From contig NZ_FOOT01000001.1 of the NCBI RefSeq assembly GCF_900113285.1, forward strand, positions 186,001 through 250,000: DNA of 64,000 nt. The letters run 5' to 3'. Both the position numbers and the translations under genes were made by a program. Every line of letters begins with the position of its first letter. Within the stretch, counting starts at the first letter, position 1. Source of the stretch: Pontibacter chinhatensis (GTDB lineage: Bacteria > Bacteroidota > Bacteroidia > Cytophagales > Hymenobacteraceae). The notes beneath the pieces were generated by a model. That model was not told the origin of the DNA, searched no databases, and worked only from the letters and a program-made list of their open reading frames with translations. Positions 32,539 through 42,028 of this stretch are shown one piece after another.

Positions 32539-35121
32539 GTGTCTGATAACTCTGAATTTATACCTGGCAAGCGACCGCTAAATGTGCGCTGGCTCCTGAA
32601 AATGGCCTGGCGCGACAGCCGGCGGAACCGGGGCAGGCTGGCCTTGTTTATCTCCTCCATTATACTTGGGATAGCGGCGCTGGTGGCCATCAACTCCTTT
32701 GCCGATAACCTGCGCGCCGATATCGACAAGCAGGCCAAATCGCTGATTGGAGCGGATCTGGTTATCGCGGCCAACAAGGAAATTGAAGCCAGCCAGCAGC
32801 AACTCCTCGATTCCATCGCCATCGGGGGCGACCGCTCCGACGAGGTGCGCTTTGTCTCGATGGTGCAGTTCAAGTCCTCCGGCGGCACCCGACTGGTGCA
32901 GGTGCGGGCGCTGGAGAAGGGTGGTTTCCCATACTACGGTGCTATCGAAACTGAGCCCAAAGAGGCCAGCCATACGTTCCGGGAGGGGGGACGAAAGGCA
33001 CTGGTAGACCATACTTTGCTGCTGCAGTATAACTCCAAGCCCGGCGACTCAATTCAGGTGGGGAATATGACCTTTGAGATTGCCGGCGCTCTGCACAAAA
33101 TTCCCGGCCAAACGGCTATGACTGCCACTGTTGCCCCTGCTGTATACATTCCGCGCCATCACCTGGAGGGAACCGGGCTGGTGCAACGCGGCAGCCGCGT
33201 GAGCTATTACCACTACTATAAACTGCCTGAGACTACAGACCCGGATAAACTGGTGAAGCGCCTGGAAAAGCGCCTGGATGAAGCCGGCTTTGGCTATGAC
33301 ACCATCGAGAGCCGCAAGGAGAGCACCGGAAAATCCTATGAAGACCTGGCCAGTTTCCTGGCTTTGGTAGGTTTTGTGGCCTTGCTACTGGGTTGCGTGG
33401 GCGTGGCAAGCGCCGTGCATGTGTACATCCGCGAGAAACTGGCTACCATTGGCGTACTGCGCTGCCTGGGCGTGAGCGGCAGCCAGGCTTTCCTCATTTA
33501 CCTGTTTCAGGTAGTGGCCATGGGCCTGATTGGCTCTGTGATCGGAGCTTTACTGGGTAGCCTGATACAGCTATACTTGCCGGAGCTGTTTAGAACCTTC
33601 TTGCCGGTGGATGTAACGGTGGCCGTGTCCTGGGGGGCGGTGCTACAAGGTATTGGGATTGGTGTTATCGTGGCCGTGCTGTTTGCGCTGCTGCCGCTGC
33701 TTACCATTCGCAAAGTTTCCCCGCTCATCACGCTTAGAGCTGGTATAGAGCATGTGTCGAAGCAACCCGACAAACTGCGCTGGGGCGTATACTTTCTGAT
33801 AGTGGCCTTTATCTTCCTGTTCTCATACTTTCAGTTGGGTACCTGGCTCCGGGCTCTGGCTTTTACGGGAGGCGTGCTGCTCGGCTTTGTGGTCCTGGCG
33901 CTGATTGCCAGGCTGATGATGTGGCTTGTGAAGCGCTTCTTCCCGGTGCATTGGGGCTACGTGTGGCGACAGAGCCTAGCTAACCTGTACCGGCCAAACA
34001 ACCAGACGCTGCTGCTCACCGTGTCTATTGGACTGGGCACAGCGCTGATCGCCACGCTTTTCCTGATGCAGCGCATCCTGCTGAGCGAGGTTGCCTTTGC
34101 CGCGAGTGAAAACCAACCGAACATGGTGCTTTTCGACATCCAGAACGCACAGAAGGAGGAGGTGACGGCGCTCACAAAACAAGAGGGCCTGCCTGTGCTG
34201 CAGTCGGTGCCGGTGGTAACCATGCGCCTGGAGGAGGTCAACGGCCTGACCGGGGCCGACGTGCGTGCCGACACGACGCTGGGTATTTCGGAAAGGGCGT
34301 TTACGCGGGAGTTCCGGGTGACCTATCGCGATTCCTTGATCAGTTCTGAGAAGACAGTAGAGGGTACCTGGCAGGGTGTTGCCACTGCGGAGGATGAGGT
34401 TATACCCGTCTCATTAGATGAGCGCTACGCAGAGCGGCTTAAAGCAGGGCTTGGAGACACGCTCGTGTTTAACGTGCAGGGCGCCAGAATTCCAACAGTC
34501 ATCACCCACCTGCGCGAAATCGAGTGGAACCGGGTGCAGACAAACTTTACTATACTTTTCCCGAAGGGGGTGCTGGAGGAGGCGCCGCAGTTTCATGTGC
34601 TGATGACGCGTACCGACACGGACGAACAGGCCGCCAAGTTCCAGCAGACGCTGGTACGGCAGTTCCCGAACGTATCGGCCATCGACCTGGGCCTGATTCT
34701 GGAGACGCTCGAAGATATCTTGAGCAAGATTTCCTTTGTCATCCGCTTTATGGCCCTGTTCAGCATCACCACGGGTTTGCTGGTGCTGATTGGCTCTATT
34801 AACAACAGCAAGTACCAGCGGGTGCAGGAAAGTGTGCTGCTCAGAACCCTGGGCGCAAGCCGGAAGCAGATCCTGGGCATCAACGCCTTCGAGTACCTGC
34901 TGTTGGGTGCTCTGGCCGCCGGGACCGGCGTTATACTTGCTGTTGGTGCCAGTTGGGCGCTGGCCGTGTTTAGCTTTGAGGTTGCCTTTGTGCCGGACCT
35001 GACGCCGCTGCTGCCCGTGTTTTTGGGCATTACCATACTTACCGTGTTCATCGGCATGCTCAACAGCCGCAGCATCCTGAGCCGTCCGCCCCTGGAGGTG
35101 CTGCGCCGCGAGGCTGCCTAA
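32539..35121 (+). CDS. ABC transporter permease, FtsX/YbbP-like
   Basis: About 860 residues with an N-terminal helix (after M-A-W-R-D-S-R-R-N-R-G-R-L), a large periplasmic MacB-like domain, an FtsX core of three helices, further helices in the middle, a second periplasmic domain and a second FtsX core near the C-terminus. This double-core layout matches YbbP. Such transporters usually act on lipids, lipoproteins or envelope processes instead of importing solutes. GTG 32539 is chosen because the upstream frame runs through the palindromic spacer; an in-frame ATG at 32602 is an alternative. Confidence 0.87.
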   Translation: MSDNSEFIPGKRPLNVRWLLKMAWRDSRRNRGRLALFISSIILGIAALVAINSFADNLRADIDKQAKSLIGADLVIAANKEIEASQQQLLDSIAIGGDRSDEVRFVSMVQFKSSGGTRLVQVRALEKGGFPYYGAIETEPKEASHTFREGGRKALVDHTLLLQYNSKPGDSIQVGNMTFEIAGALHKIPGQTAMTATVAPAVYIPRHHLEGTGLVQRGSRVSYYHYYKLPETTDPDKLVKRLEKRLDEAGFGYDTIESRKESTGKSYEDLASFLALVGFVALLLGCVGVASAVHVYIREKLATIGVLRCLGVSGSQAFLIYLFQVVAMGLIGSVIGALLGSLIQLYLPELFRTFLPVDVTVAVSWGAVLQGIGIGVIVAVLFALLPLLTIRKVSPLITLRAGIEHVSKQPDKLRWGVYFLIVAFIFLFSYFQLGTWLRALAFTGGVLLGFVVLALIARLMMWLVKRFFPVHWGYVWRQSLANLYRPNNQTLLLTVSIGLGTALIATLFLMQRILLSEVAFAASENQPNMVLFDIQNAQKEEVTALTKQEGLPVLQSVPVVTMRLEEVNGLTGADVRADTTLGISERAFTREFRVTYRDSLISSEKTVEGTWQGVATAEDEVIPVSLDERYAERLKAGLGDTLVFNVQGARIPTVITHLREIEWNRVQTNFTILFPKGVLEEAPQFHVLMTRTDTDEQAAKFQQTLVRQFPNVSAIDLGLILETLEDILSKISFVIRFMALFSITTGLLVLIGSINNSKYQRVQESVLLRTLGASRKQILGINAFEYLLLGALAAGTGVILAVGASWALAVFSFEVAFVPDLTPLLPVFLGITILTVFIGMLNSRSILSRPPLEVLRREAA

Positions 35122-35214
35122 ACTTTTCGAATCAGGTATAACCAAAAAATGCCTGTGCTTGTACAAGAAGAATCATGGTACCAACACAGGCATTTATACT
35201 TTATAATTTGAGCT

Positions 35215-36138
35215 ATGAAAACGAATAACAAAGAGAACAGCGGCAAGACCGTACTGATAACAGGGGCATCCAACGGCTTCGGGATGGAGTTTGCCAGGTT
35301 GTTTGCTAAGGATGGCTTTAACCTGATCCTGGTGGCGCGCAGTACCGAGCGCATGCGCAAACTAGGCTATTCCTTGCAGGAGCAGCACCAACTCGAGCAT
35401 GTGTGCATCATCACTTCAGACCTAACCCGGCCTGAGGCGCCCCGCGAAGTATACGAGGAGGTGAAAGAGGCCGGACTACAGGTAGATATCCTGGTCAATA
35501 ATGCCGGAGCGGGAGTACATGGCATGTTCTTCGACACAGACCTGGAGCGGGAGAAGGCCATCATTCAACTTAACGTGACCACTCCTGTGGAGCTGACGAA
35601 GCTGTTCCTGAAGGAGATGAAGCAGCGGAACTCCGGCAAAATACTGAACCTGGCCTCGGTGGTATCTTTTATGCCCTCGCCGCTGATGGCCGTGTATGGT
35701 GCCTCCAAGGCGTTTATACTTTCCTTTTCAGAGGCACTGTCGAATGAGTTAAAAGACACTGAAATTACGGTAACGGCGCTTTGTCCAGGCGCGAGCAACA
35801 CCATGTTCTTCCGCAGGGCAGGGGCCGCCCACACGCGCGCGGCTAACGGAAGCCTGTCGGAGCCGGAGGAAGTGGCCAGAGAAGGTTATGAGGCCCTGAT
35901 GAAAGGAGAGACACGCGTGGTATCCGGACTTGCCAACAAGCTACAGACCGCCAGTACCAACTTCCTGCCGGATGCAGCCCTGGCCGCAACCATGCGCTAC
36001 CAGATGGAGGAGCCCAATCTGGAGGACGTCTCATCCTACGAACCAGAACCACCAATTGCTGCAGAAACCACGGCCCCAAGCAATACAACGGCTTCAGAGC
36101 CGCGCGATCAGGAGCCGCCGGCGATACATAATCCGTAA
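35215..36138 (+). CDS. Short-chain dehydrogenase/reductase (SDR) with low-complexity C-terminal tail
   Basis: The 307-residue protein has the SDR cofactor motif T-G-A-S-N-G-F-G, N-N-A-G-A-G and the catalytic Y-G-A-S-K. The NAD(P)-binding domain ends near residue 235. The last 50 residues are rich in Glu, Pro, Ala and Thr and look disordered, which is unusual for SDRs. The substrate is not predictable. It is a single gene with a terminator hairpin just downstream. Confidence 0.88.
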   Translation: MKTNNKENSGKTVLITGASNGFGMEFARLFAKDGFNLILVARSTERMRKLGYSLQEQHQLEHVCIITSDLTRPEAPREVYEEVKEAGLQVDILVNNAGAGVHGMFFDTDLEREKAIIQLNVTTPVELTKLFLKEMKQRNSGKILNLASVVSFMPSPLMAVYGASKAFILSFSEALSNELKDTEITVTALCPGASNTMFFRRAGAAHTRAANGSLSEPEEVAREGYEALMKGETRVVSGLANKLQTASTNFLPDAALAATMRYQMEEPNLEDVSSYEPEPPIAAETTAPSNTTASEPRDQEPPAIHNP

Positions 36139-36152
36139 GAGGTATAAAAACA

Positions 36153-36183
36153 AAGCAGGGACCTTTATGCAAGATCCCTGCTT
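36153..36183 (+). terminator. Hairpin terminator after the SDR gene
   Basis: AAGCAGGGA (36153-36161) pairs with TCCCTGCTT (36175-36183) around a 13-base loop, 14 bases after the SDR stop. The following bases are T-rich but not a pure T-run. Confidence 0.7.
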
Positions 36184-36274
36184 ATTTAGAACATAGACAA
36201 CAAATGCCATCTGCTCTTTTTCAGTTTATACGCCGCCTTTTAAGGCAGGTTTCATACTTTAAGTATAAAATTGG

Positions 36275-36637
36275 TTAGTAGCTATCGGTGGCCAGCATCA
36301 CCAGGGTGCAGTGGTGGAGCGTTTCAATATTGGCCTCTTTTGCCTTCTTTTCGAGCTCTGGGTTTTCCGTGCCCGGGTTAAAGATAATGCGTTTTGGCTT
36401 GAGGTTGAGGATATAATCATACCAAACAGGTTGGTTGCGCGGCCCCACGTAGAGCGTTACAGTGTCTACCTCCTCAATCGGCTGCGCTTTATCTGTAACG
36501 ATGGACAAGCCGCCTACTTCTGCCTTTTTTATGCCTACAGGCACTACCTCATGCCCATGCCGCTGCAACTTGTGCACTGCTTTGTAAGCATAGCGGTCTG
36601 GGTTGTCGGAAGCCCCTAATACAACTGTCTTTTTCAT
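36275..36637 (-). CDS. CoA-binding domain protein (YccU-like)
   Basis: This 120-residue single-domain Rossmann protein has the opening K-T-V-V-L-G-A-S-D-N-P-D-R-Y-A and I-F-N-P-G-T-E-N-P-E-L, typical of the small CoA-binding family that includes YccU. These proteins bind CoA or related nucleotides, but a cellular role is not established. Its closest gene neighbour upstream on the same strand is the FAD-dependent protein, 160 bp away. Confidence 0.88.
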   Translation of the reverse strand: MKKTVVLGASDNPDRYAYKAVHKLQRHGHEVVPVGIKKAEVGGLSIVTDKAQPIEEVDTVTLYVGPRNQPVWYDYILNLKPKRIIFNPGTENPELEKKAKEANIETLHHCTLVMLATDSY

Positions 36638-36797
36638 TTATAGGAAAATCAGGTTCTACAAATATCTACTGTCTTGTACTATGCTCCTGATACGAAGGTT
36701 AGCACATCAGGCATTTTCACAAAGTATAAAAAGGAACAAAGCCTTTATATAAAGCAGCTTATGGTGCTATATTTTACACTTTGATGGAAGTATAAAA

Positions 36798-38372
36798 TTA
36801 TACCACACCGGCCCTTACGGCTGCTTTTTCAGCGCATCTTTCACCGTCCATCGCCGCCGATACAATGCCCCCGGCATAACCGGCTCCTTCGGCACATGGG
36901 TACAATCCCTTCACCTGCACATGCTCCAGAGTATCCCGGTCGCGGGGGATGCGGACAGGGGAGGAGGTGCGGCTCTCAACGCCCACAATCTGCGCTTCGT
37001 TAGTTAGGTAGCCACGCATTTTATTGCCAAAGGCCTTAAATCCCTCCCGCAGCCTGAAGGCCATATCGTCAGAGAAAAGGTCGTTCATATCCACCGAAAC
37101 CAAGCCCGGCTGATAAGACGTCTCAAGTAGCTCCTGGCTTACCTTGCGGTTCACAAAGTCCTTGAGCAGCTGTGCAGGTGCGGCTTGCGTGCCACCAGCC
37201 ATGGCGCATGCCTTTTGCTCGAGCGCCTGCTGCATATGCAGTCCGGCCAGCGGGCCATACTTCTCCAGCTCCATGTCCTCCAGCTCAATGGCTACCACGA
37301 TGCCTGAATTGGAGAAGCGCGAGTCGCGGCGGCTCGGCGACATGCCGTTGACCACCACCTCGCCGGGAGCGGTGGCCGAGGGCACAATAAAACCGCCAGG
37401 GCACATGCAGAACGAGAAAATACCGCGCTGCTTACCCTTGTAGAACGTTTGCTGCACCAGTGAATAGGAGGAAGCCGGCAAGTATGGCCCGCGGTCTTCG
37501 CACTTATACTGGATGCTGTCTATCAGTTGCTGCTGGTGCTCTACGCGCACGCCCATGGCAAATGGCTTGGCCTCTATGGTGATGCCTTTATGGTGCAGCA
37601 GCTCAAAAATGTCGCGGGCGCTGTGGCCGGTGGCAAGTATAACCGACTCGCCTAGGTATTCCTGCCCATCCTGCGTCACCACACCGCGCATCTCGCCTCG
37701 ATCTAGTATAAAATCGGTCACGCGCTTATCAAAGAGTACTTCGCCGCCGGCTTGTCGCACCGACTCACGCAGGGCTTCTATAATTTTGGGCAGTTTGTTC
37801 GTGCCAATGTGTGGGTGGGCATCGAAAAGGATATCGGGGGTGGCGCCGTGCTGCACAAAAATCTGCAGAATGCGCTGCAGGTCGCCGCGTTTTTTGGAGC
37901 GGGTATACAGCTTACCGTCGGAGTAAGTACCGGCACCGCCCTCCCCGAAACAGTAATTAGAGTCCGGGTTCACCACGTGATCTTTGTTGATGGCTGCCAA
38001 ATCGCGGCGGCGGCTTCTTACATCCTTGCCGCGCTCCAGCACCACGGGTTTCAGGCCCAGCTCGATGCAACGCAAGGCGGCAAAAAGTCCGGCAGGACCG
38101 GCTCCCACAATCACCACACGCTTGGCAAGGGAAACATCTGGGTAGTTATACTTTGGGGAGAGGACATCGGTTGGGGGATTGTCCAGGTATACATCGGCAC
38201 GAACACGTACCAGTACCTGGCGGCCGCGCGCATCGATGGAGCGCTTGACGCGATGGAGGAATTTGACCTCCTCGGGCTGCACTTTCGCGCTTTTCAGAAT
38301 CTCCGTTTCTAATTGCTGGGCATCAAAAGCCAGCTCTGGCGGAAGCACCAGGTCCAGTTCTTTCTTTCTCAT
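36798..38372 (-). CDS. FAD/NAD(P)-dependent oxidoreductase of unknown substrate
   Basis: The 524-residue flavoprotein has an N-terminal 85-residue domain that is not part of the Rossmann fold, then the dinucleotide motif V-G-A-G-P-A-G-L-F-A-A. The family-specific G-E-G-G-A-G-T-Y-S-D-G-K-L segment follows, with A-T-G-H-S-A-R-D-I further on and Y-A-G-G-I-V-S-A-A-M-D-G near the end. It belongs to a widespread group of uncharacterised FAD-dependent dehydrogenases, possibly acting on thiazole- or aromatic-type substrates; this is not certain. It is encoded alone with AT-rich spacers on both sides. Confidence 0.85.
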   Translation of the reverse strand: MRKKELDLVLPPELAFDAQQLETEILKSAKVQPEEVKFLHRVKRSIDARGRQVLVRVRADVYLDNPPTDVLSPKYNYPDVSLAKRVVIVGAGPAGLFAALRCIELGLKPVVLERGKDVRSRRRDLAAINKDHVVNPDSNYCFGEGGAGTYSDGKLYTRSKKRGDLQRILQIFVQHGATPDILFDAHPHIGTNKLPKIIEALRESVRQAGGEVLFDKRVTDFILDRGEMRGVVTQDGQEYLGESVILATGHSARDIFELLHHKGITIEAKPFAMGVRVEHQQQLIDSIQYKCEDRGPYLPASSYSLVQQTFYKGKQRGIFSFCMCPGGFIVPSATAPGEVVVNGMSPSRRDSRFSNSGIVVAIELEDMELEKYGPLAGLHMQQALEQKACAMAGGTQAAPAQLLKDFVNRKVSQELLETSYQPGLVSVDMNDLFSDDMAFRLREGFKAFGNKMRGYLTNEAQIVGVESRTSSPVRIPRDRDTLEHVQVKGLYPCAEGAGYAGGIVSAAMDGERCAEKAAVRAGVV

Positions 38373-38620
38373 GGGTAGTTAGTAAGGTAGTTAACCTTAA
38401 AGTCGTTATGCGTTGATTCGTTAATCTTTATCGGAAAGGTAAGCAGTTAATTTGTCCTCCAGTCAGGTATGTAACATTTGAGGGGTGCTGCAAATTCACT
38501 CCGGAGGTATAAATTCTGAAGTATAAGTATAAGTATAAGTATAAGTATAGCGGCTTAAGCTTCACAGGTTATGTAAGTTCTGTAAAGTCAACCAACAACT
38601 AATAACTATAAACTAACAAC
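38373..38620. other. Spacer with tandem AAGTAT array
   Basis: No gene is visible between the FAD protein and the tryptophan dioxygenase-family gene. The middle holds the AAGTAT tandem array listed separately. The promoter for the FAD protein must lie here, but no clear TAnnTTTG box was found on the minus strand. Confidence 0.5.
38519..38549. repeat. Tandem array of five AAGTAT hexamers
   Basis: Five perfect AAGTAT units and a final A run from 38519 to 38549 with no spacer. The unit is the same word that is dispersed about 120 times over the window. This is the only place where it is tandemly repeated. Confidence 0.95.
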
Positions 38621-39586
38621 TCATATATCTCCGTTCAGCACCTTGTCCACCCAGCCTTTGCCCCACTCGGTTGTTTCCTGCTCGCTCCACAGCTCAGGGT
38701 AGAAGATGCGTTTCTGGAAACGCGGCGGCAGGTACTTTTGCCAGTTGGTGCCACCAGTGGCGGCTATCACGTCCGGGTCGCGCTGCAGGTAGCGCACAGC
38801 GGACTTGTAGTGCATCAGCGGCCAGTTGACGTTTACGTTGCTGTCCAGGTCGCGCATGGCTTGCTTTAGCTTCGGGTTCTGCTGTTCTTCTTCGGGCAGG
38901 CGCTTGTACACACTCCACACGTTTTTGTCGGTATACTCCTTGGCAAAGCTGATGAGCTGGGCGGTATACTTTTCCTCGAACTGGATCAGGGTCAGTGTCT
39001 TGGCGCCGGAGGCCACCTCAGTGGCGCCTTCCTTCCAGTAAATGCAGCCAATCATTTCTTCCTGTGTGCTCTCCAGGCCCAGCACCGCACGCTTGGCCTT
39101 ATCCACCAGGTTACGCAGGTCCGTGGAGGCGATTTCAATCAGGCGGTACTGCACCGACTGAAACCCGCTGGCCGGCATCAGCGCCATCCGGAATTGCAGG
39201 AACTGCTTCGGGTCCATGCCATCCACCATCACATCAAAGGAGTTGATCAGGTTGTCAAAGTAGCGGTTGATGCGTATCAAGCGCTTCTTCAATACCTCCC
39301 CCGTAATTCCTTTGTCCTCACCAATTTGACTGTACTCCTCCAGGCAGAGCTTAAAGTATAGCTCCGTTATCTGGTGGTACATGATGAAGATCTTTTCATC
39401 CGGAATGTTGGTGCGCGGGTTCTGCAGGCTCAGCAGCGTATCCAGGTGAATATAATCCCAGTAGGAGAGGAAGGAAGTATGGTAGAGGCCCTCCAGGTAG
39501 GCCGCCAGGTCCTGCCCGAGCGGCACGTATTTTTCTTCCAGCCGCTTTAGCTGCTCCAGCACTTCGGGTTTGAACGTATGCTCCAT
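38621..39586 (-). CDS. Tryptophan 2,3-dioxygenase family protein
   Basis: The 321-residue, mostly helical protein matches the heme-dependent tryptophan dioxygenase fold. The characteristic segments are L-S-Y-W-D-Y-I-H-L-D-T-L-L-S-L-Q and F-I-M-Y-H-Q-I-T-E-L-Y-F-K (heme-pocket His and neighbouring residues). The first replaces the common L-T-Y-G-D-Y. The family opens the indole ring of tryptophan to N-formylkynurenine. Many Bacteroidota carry this somewhat divergent form, so true TDO activity is likely but not proven. ATG 39586 (M-E-H-T-F-K) is chosen over the longer upstream frame, which lacks an ATG. Confidence 0.82.
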   Translation of the reverse strand: MEHTFKPEVLEQLKRLEEKYVPLGQDLAAYLEGLYHTSFLSYWDYIHLDTLLSLQNPRTNIPDEKIFIMYHQITELYFKLCLEEYSQIGEDKGITGEVLKKRLIRINRYFDNLINSFDVMVDGMDPKQFLQFRMALMPASGFQSVQYRLIEIASTDLRNLVDKAKRAVLGLESTQEEMIGCIYWKEGATEVASGAKTLTLIQFEEKYTAQLISFAKEYTDKNVWSVYKRLPEEEQQNPKLKQAMRDLDSNVNVNWPLMHYKSAVRYLQRDPDVIAATGGTNWQKYLPPRFQKRIFYPELWSEQETTEWGKGWVDKVLNGDI

Positions 39587-39862
39587 CGGTTTGCTGTAAT
39601 GGTGAGGTGATTTGCGCAAAAATAATAAAACATTGACAGGCCGCGCGGCCACGGAATACAATAAAGCACTATTTTATCGTACGGAGCTAATCCACAGCTC
39701 GTTGGATGTTGGCCCATACCCAACTGACACAACCGCTTCATAGGGGTCGGGTGGGTTTTTGTAGATAGAAACCTAAAGTTTGTAGAAATAAACCTAAATT
39801 CAACCACAAAAAGCGCAAAGCTTGCGCGAAATTACTAAATTTGGTTTTTACGATATTGAGGT

Positions 39863-40540
39863 ATGGCTGAGAAGAGCAGTGTTTTTGATATGATTGGACC
39901 GGTGATGATCGGACCTTCCAGCTCACACACGGCTGGGGTAGTGCGGATTGCCAGGGCTGCCATCCGAATTCTGGGAGCACAGCCGGAGGAGGCGATTATT
40001 ACTTTCTACAACTCGTTTGCCCGCACCTACGAGGGCCATGGCAGCGACCGGGCCATTATTGCCGGCTTGCTGGATTTTAAAACTGACGATAAGCGCATCA
40101 AGGAAGCATTTGACCACGCCAAGGAGCGCGGCCTGAAGTATACGTTCCGCTCTATCGGAAACGCCTCTACGATGCATCCCAACACGATAAAGCTCAACCT
40201 GAAGGCCGGCGACCGCGAGGTGGAGGTAGTGGGGCAGAGCCGTGGGGGTGGTGTCATTATTATTTCTGAGGTGGATGGATTCAATTCCAACTTCTCGGCT
40301 ACGCTGCACACGCTCATTATTGATGCCGCCGACGTGAAGGGAAGTATAGCTTTCATTGCCTCGGTGCTGGCCCACGACGACTGCAACATTGCGACAATGA
40401 ACGTTTCCAGGAAGGGCAAGCATGACCGGGCGCGGCAGTTCATCGAAATGGACTCAGGTATAAAGCCTATCACGCTGGAGTACCTGAAACAGCTGAGCTG
40501 GGTGCATCACGTGACTTACATTCCGAACATCGACCTGTAA
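39863..40540 (+). CDS. sdaAB: L-serine dehydratase, iron-sulfur type, beta subunit
   Basis: The 225-residue protein has the beta-subunit motif S-S-S-H-T-A-G at residues 19-25 and a C-terminal ACT domain (I-A-S-V-L-A-H-D-D-C-N-I-A-T-M) that in this family binds serine or sets regulation. With the iron-sulfur alpha subunit it converts serine to pyruvate and ammonia. No alpha subunit is encoded in this window, so the two genes are separated in this genome. It shares direction with the following TolC gene but has different function. Confidence 0.92.
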   Translation: MAEKSSVFDMIGPVMIGPSSSHTAGVVRIARAAIRILGAQPEEAIITFYNSFARTYEGHGSDRAIIAGLLDFKTDDKRIKEAFDHAKERGLKYTFRSIGNASTMHPNTIKLNLKAGDREVEVVGQSRGGGVIIISEVDGFNSNFSATLHTLIIDAADVKGSIAFIASVLAHDDCNIATMNVSRKGKHDRARQFIEMDSGIKPITLEYLKQLSWVHHVTYIPNIDL

Positions 40541-40564
40541 AAAAGTATAGTTTATAGTATAACT

Positions 40565-42022
40565 ATGAGAAAAACATCCAAAACCCTGCTGTTGGCTTTG
40601 GGCATATCCCTGGCAGGCACCTCAGCGGCATGGGCCCAGCAAGACCCGAGCGGGGACGGTGTGTGGTCGCTGCTGGAAGCAGTGGAATACGCCAAAGTAA
40701 ACAACCTGCAGGTGCGCCAGAGCGGCCTAAACCGCAAAATAAACGAGATTGACTACCGCCAGTCGCAGTTCAACCGTTTTCCTATACTTAATGGTAACGG
40801 AAGCTACTACTTCAACACAGGTTCCTTCCAGGACCCGGTAACTTTCTCGGTGCAGAACCAGGAAGCCCAGACGGCTAACCTCTCGGCAAGCGCCTCGGTG
40901 CCCCTTTTCCAGGGCTTTAGTCTGACAAACCAGGTGAAGCAGAACAAACTGGAGCTGGAGGCCAGCCATCAGGATGTGCTTTCCGCCCAGAACGACATCA
41001 CCATTCAGGTGGTGACTTCTTACCTGAACATCCTCTTTGCCGACGAACTGATCAAAACCTCAGAGTTACAGCGCGAGGCAACTACACAGCAGCTGGAGCG
41101 CACCCGCAAATTGTTCGAAGCAGGTAGCGTGGCCGAAAACTCTGTGCTGGATCTGGAGTCGCAGCTGGCTACAGACGAGCTGAACGTGATAAACGCCGTG
41201 AACCAGCGCGACATTGCCCGCCTGAACCTGATGCAGCTGCTGAACGTGCAGGCACACGATGATTTTGCAATTGAAATACCCGAGCTGCCTGAGCCTGACG
41301 AAGATCCTACCATTCTGGAGGGGCCGCAAGTATATGACGCCGCTGTGCAAACATTGCCAGCCATTAAAGCGGCTGACCTGCGGGTAAGAAGCTCTGAAAA
41401 GGGCGTGGATGTGGCCAGAGGAGCTTATTTCCCAAGACTAAGCTTTGGGGCGGGCATCAGCTCCAGGTACAACAACACGGCACAGTTCGCTATCGCGGAA
41501 AACTTTATCTTTGTGCCTCAGGATTTATACCTGAATCAGGAGGGAACCAACAAGCAAACTGTTTATTTCCGGCAGCGCAGCCTGCTGTACGACGACTACT
41601 CCTTCACTGACCAGATGAAGGACAACGTGGGCAAGCAGTTTGGCTTTAACCTGTCTATTCCGATTTTCAACGGATTCCAGGCACGCAACAACGTGCAGCG
41701 AGCCATTGTGTCGCAAGAGAATGCCAGCCTGAATGCCGATATTGCCCGCAATAACCTGCGTCAGACCATTGAGCAGGCCCAGGTGGATGCTGTGGCGGCC
41801 CGGCGCAAGTATATCGCGGCCAAGGAGCAGGTGCGCGCAACGGAGCGTAACGTCCGTAACGCTGAGCTGAGGCTGAACTCCGGCATCATCAACTCCGTGG
41901 AGTATGTGATTGTAGCCAACACGTTTCGCGGTGCGCAGTCCGAGCTGCTGCAGTCCAAGTATGAATACATCTTTAAACTAAAGGTTCTGGACTTTTACCA
42001 GGGTAAAGACATATCTTTCTAA
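40565..42022 (+). CDS. TolC-family outer membrane efflux protein
   Basis: The 485-residue protein has a signal peptide (ending near A-W-A-Q-Q) and two repeats of the TolC architecture with long amphipathic helices and short beta strands (E-A-V-E-Y-A-K-V-N-N-L is the usual first helix). It forms an outer membrane channel with the following adaptor, six bases downstream. No inner-membrane ABC or RND gene follows; gpsA comes next. Confidence 0.9.
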   Translation: MRKTSKTLLLALGISLAGTSAAWAQQDPSGDGVWSLLEAVEYAKVNNLQVRQSGLNRKINEIDYRQSQFNRFPILNGNGSYYFNTGSFQDPVTFSVQNQEAQTANLSASASVPLFQGFSLTNQVKQNKLELEASHQDVLSAQNDITIQVVTSYLNILFADELIKTSELQREATTQQLERTRKLFEAGSVAENSVLDLESQLATDELNVINAVNQRDIARLNLMQLLNVQAHDDFAIEIPELPEPDEDPTILEGPQVYDAAVQTLPAIKAADLRVRSSEKGVDVARGAYFPRLSFGAGISSRYNNTAQFAIAENFIFVPQDLYLNQEGTNKQTVYFRQRSLLYDDYSFTDQMKDNVGKQFGFNLSIPIFNGFQARNNVQRAIVSQENASLNADIARNNLRQTIEQAQVDAVAARRKYIAAKEQVRATERNVRNAELRLNSGIINSVEYVIVANTFRGAQSELLQSKYEYIFKLKVLDFYQGKDISF

Positions 42023-42028
42023 ACAACT

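Noticed and set aside
38519-38549. CRISPR-like repeat
   Set aside because: The units are six bases and contiguous with no spacers, and no cas gene is present; it is a simple tandem repeat.
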